From Acinetobacter sp. NCu2D-2 (GTDB lineage: Bacteria; Pseudomonadota; Gammaproteobacteria; Pseudomonadales; Moraxellaceae): DNA of 64,000 bases. The first letter of the stretch is position 1, and every line of letters begins with the position of its first letter. The notes beneath the pieces were generated by a model that was not told the origin of the DNA, ran no database searches, and saw only the letters and a program-made list of their open reading frames with translations. The stretch covers positions 1,240,001 to 1,304,000 of the forward strand of contig NZ_CP015594.1 in NCBI RefSeq assembly GCF_001647675.1, in the 5' to 3' direction. The translations under genes were made by a program, and so were the position numbers. Below are positions 63,122 through 64,000 of this stretch, one piece after another.

Positions 63122-64000
63122 TTCGGCATCAGCTCTTTAAATTTAGCAATATACTTTTGCGCGATCTCATTGGCTTCAATTTTCTGTAAACCGATCAGTT
63201 TTAGCGCACGAATGTGTAAAGCATGAATGACAATCCAAAAATCTTTAAAGGCAGGATTATTGGTTTGCTTATGGTAATAACGATAGTAAATCTGCTGAGC
63301 AATCACCGCTAAACGGAACACGCCAAAGACTTCGTAGAAAGTCCAATTTTCAGGTTGCAGGCCTGTTTTTTCTAGGTAGTAATCCACCACTTCTTTACGG
63401 GTGAACATGCCTTTTAAATTGGTCGGCTGGCGACGGGTTGCTTTAAAAATGGCATTGTCGGTATCTTCCACCCAATAGGCTAAAGCTGAACCTAAATCCA
63501 TGAGTGGATCGCCAAGCGTTGCCATTTCCCAATCGAGTACACCAATCACTTGGGTTGGGTTATTTGGATCTAAGATGACATTATCAAACCGCCAATCGTT
63601 ATGAATTAGACAGGTTTTCGAATCGGCTGGAATATTGTCTTTCAGCCAATGACGGACATATTTAAACGATGGCACGTTCAAGGTTTTCGCCTTTTCATAG
63701 CGACTATCCCAACCTTCTACCTGACGACGACAGTAACCTTCGCCTTTGCCGAGTTTTTCTAAATCTGTGCCTTCATACGGTACTTGATGCAGTTCGATCA
63801 GTTTATCGATGACATTGATACAGAGTTCACGAACTTGAGCTTCATCAAAGTTTAAATCTTTGGGTAAATTGGCACGTGGGATAATCCCCTCAATGCGTTT
63901 CATCACATAGAAGTCACAGCCAATGACTGATTCATCCTGACACAGTAAAACCATTTCAGGTACAACAGGATAAAACTCAGCAAGTGCGCGTTGTACATGA
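63118..64000 (-). CDS. APH-like phosphotransferase-family protein, N-terminus outside window
   Basis: The frame is open to the right edge of the window, so the start lies further right; the ATG at 63954 is internal. The core motif LIHNDWRFDNVILD (Brenner's motif) and VLDWEMATLGDPLMDL (magnesium site) identify an aminoglycoside-phosphotransferase-fold kinase of the ACAD10/11-like or choline-kinase-like group. Such proteins are often near acyl-CoA metabolism genes. It heads a three-gene cluster. Confidence 0.86.
   Translation of the reverse strand, partial: HVQRALAEFYPVVPEMVLLCQDESVIGCDFYVMKRIEGIIPRANLPKDLNFDEAQVRELCINVIDKLIELHQVPYEGTDLEKLGKGEGYCRRQVEGWDSRYEKAKTLNVPSFKYVRHWLKDNIPADSKTCLIHNDWRFDNVILDPNNPTQVIGVLDWEMATLGDPLMDLGSALAYWVEDTDNAIFKATRRQPTNLKGMFTRKEVVDYYLEKTGLQPENWTFYEVFGVFRLAVIAQQIYYRYYHKQTNNPAFKDFWIVIHALHIRALKLIGLQKIEANEIAQKYIAKFKELMPK

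Overview
The window is an AT-rich, gene-dense chromosomal segment of a gammaproteobacterium, most likely an Acinetobacter. The gene families point that way: AlkK-type acyl-CoA ligase, a desaturase with its ferredoxin reductase, a persulfide-type ArsR regulator beside cysK, a CueR/CopA operon, a PilU ATPase, a DUF2058 protein and an ISNCY-type insertion sequence. The species cannot be fixed from the sequence alone. No rRNA, tRNA, CRISPR array or prophage was seen.

Layout. 1-6.1 kb: end of fumC, an OafA-like acyltransferase, small conserved genes, a nitroreductase and a YbfF-like esterase. 6.2-9.9 kb: a nested insertion-sequence pile, in which a decayed ISNCY (IS1202-like) element is split by an IS3-family element (6581-7889) and an IS30-family element (about 8746-9789). 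Directly beside it, 9933-9960 is a 28-bp match to a XerC/XerD dif site, so this is probably the replication terminus; gene strand bias also changes here, from mostly plus to mostly minus. 10.4-17.2 kb: otsBA (trehalose), an MFS transporter, and a tightly overlapping four-gene cluster (acyl-CoA dehydrogenase-like, PIG-L deacetylase, NodS-like methyltransferase, frameshifted GT2 glycosyltransferase). This block is bounded on the right (17279-17309) by a degenerate second copy of the dif sequence with shared flanking bases, which suggests a Xer-integrated or dif-duplicated segment.

17.4-27.9 kb: DUF421 protein, MASE1-GGDEF diguanylate cyclase, CDF metal exporter, acyl desaturase with its ferredoxin reductase, AMP-forming acyl-CoA ligase, EamA transporter and an unrecognised coiled-coil membrane protein. 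27.9-33.2 kb: a complete urease operon in the unusual order ureE-F-G-D-A-B-C, with a palindromic repeat between ureD and ureA and a sigma-54-type promoter in front of ureE. 33.5-44.5 kb: a metallopeptidase-like protein, TetR regulator, copA-cueR-copZ operon with a textbook 19-bp-spacer CueR promoter, cysK, a BigR/SqrR-like regulator, SulP transporter, SstT and DUF1275.

44.5-64 kb: DUF2058, an ABC exporter, MaoC, an AraC regulator, gcvH, an MFS transporter, pilU, a DAHP synthase gene, formaldehyde/alcohol dehydrogenase, a phospholipase D lipoprotein, a DUF2726 protein, a UDG-like protein, an SGNH hydrolase, a second desaturase, an SH3-like protein, and an SDR/histidine phosphatase/APH-like cluster running off the right edge. 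The most striking regulatory structure is upstream of the DAHP synthase gene. A promoter is followed by a 17-codon leader peptide with a Tyr-Tyr-Phe-Trp run, an attenuator with alternative hairpins and terminator, and then a second, strongly ribosome-bound small ORF in which 11 of the first 20 residues are aromatic.
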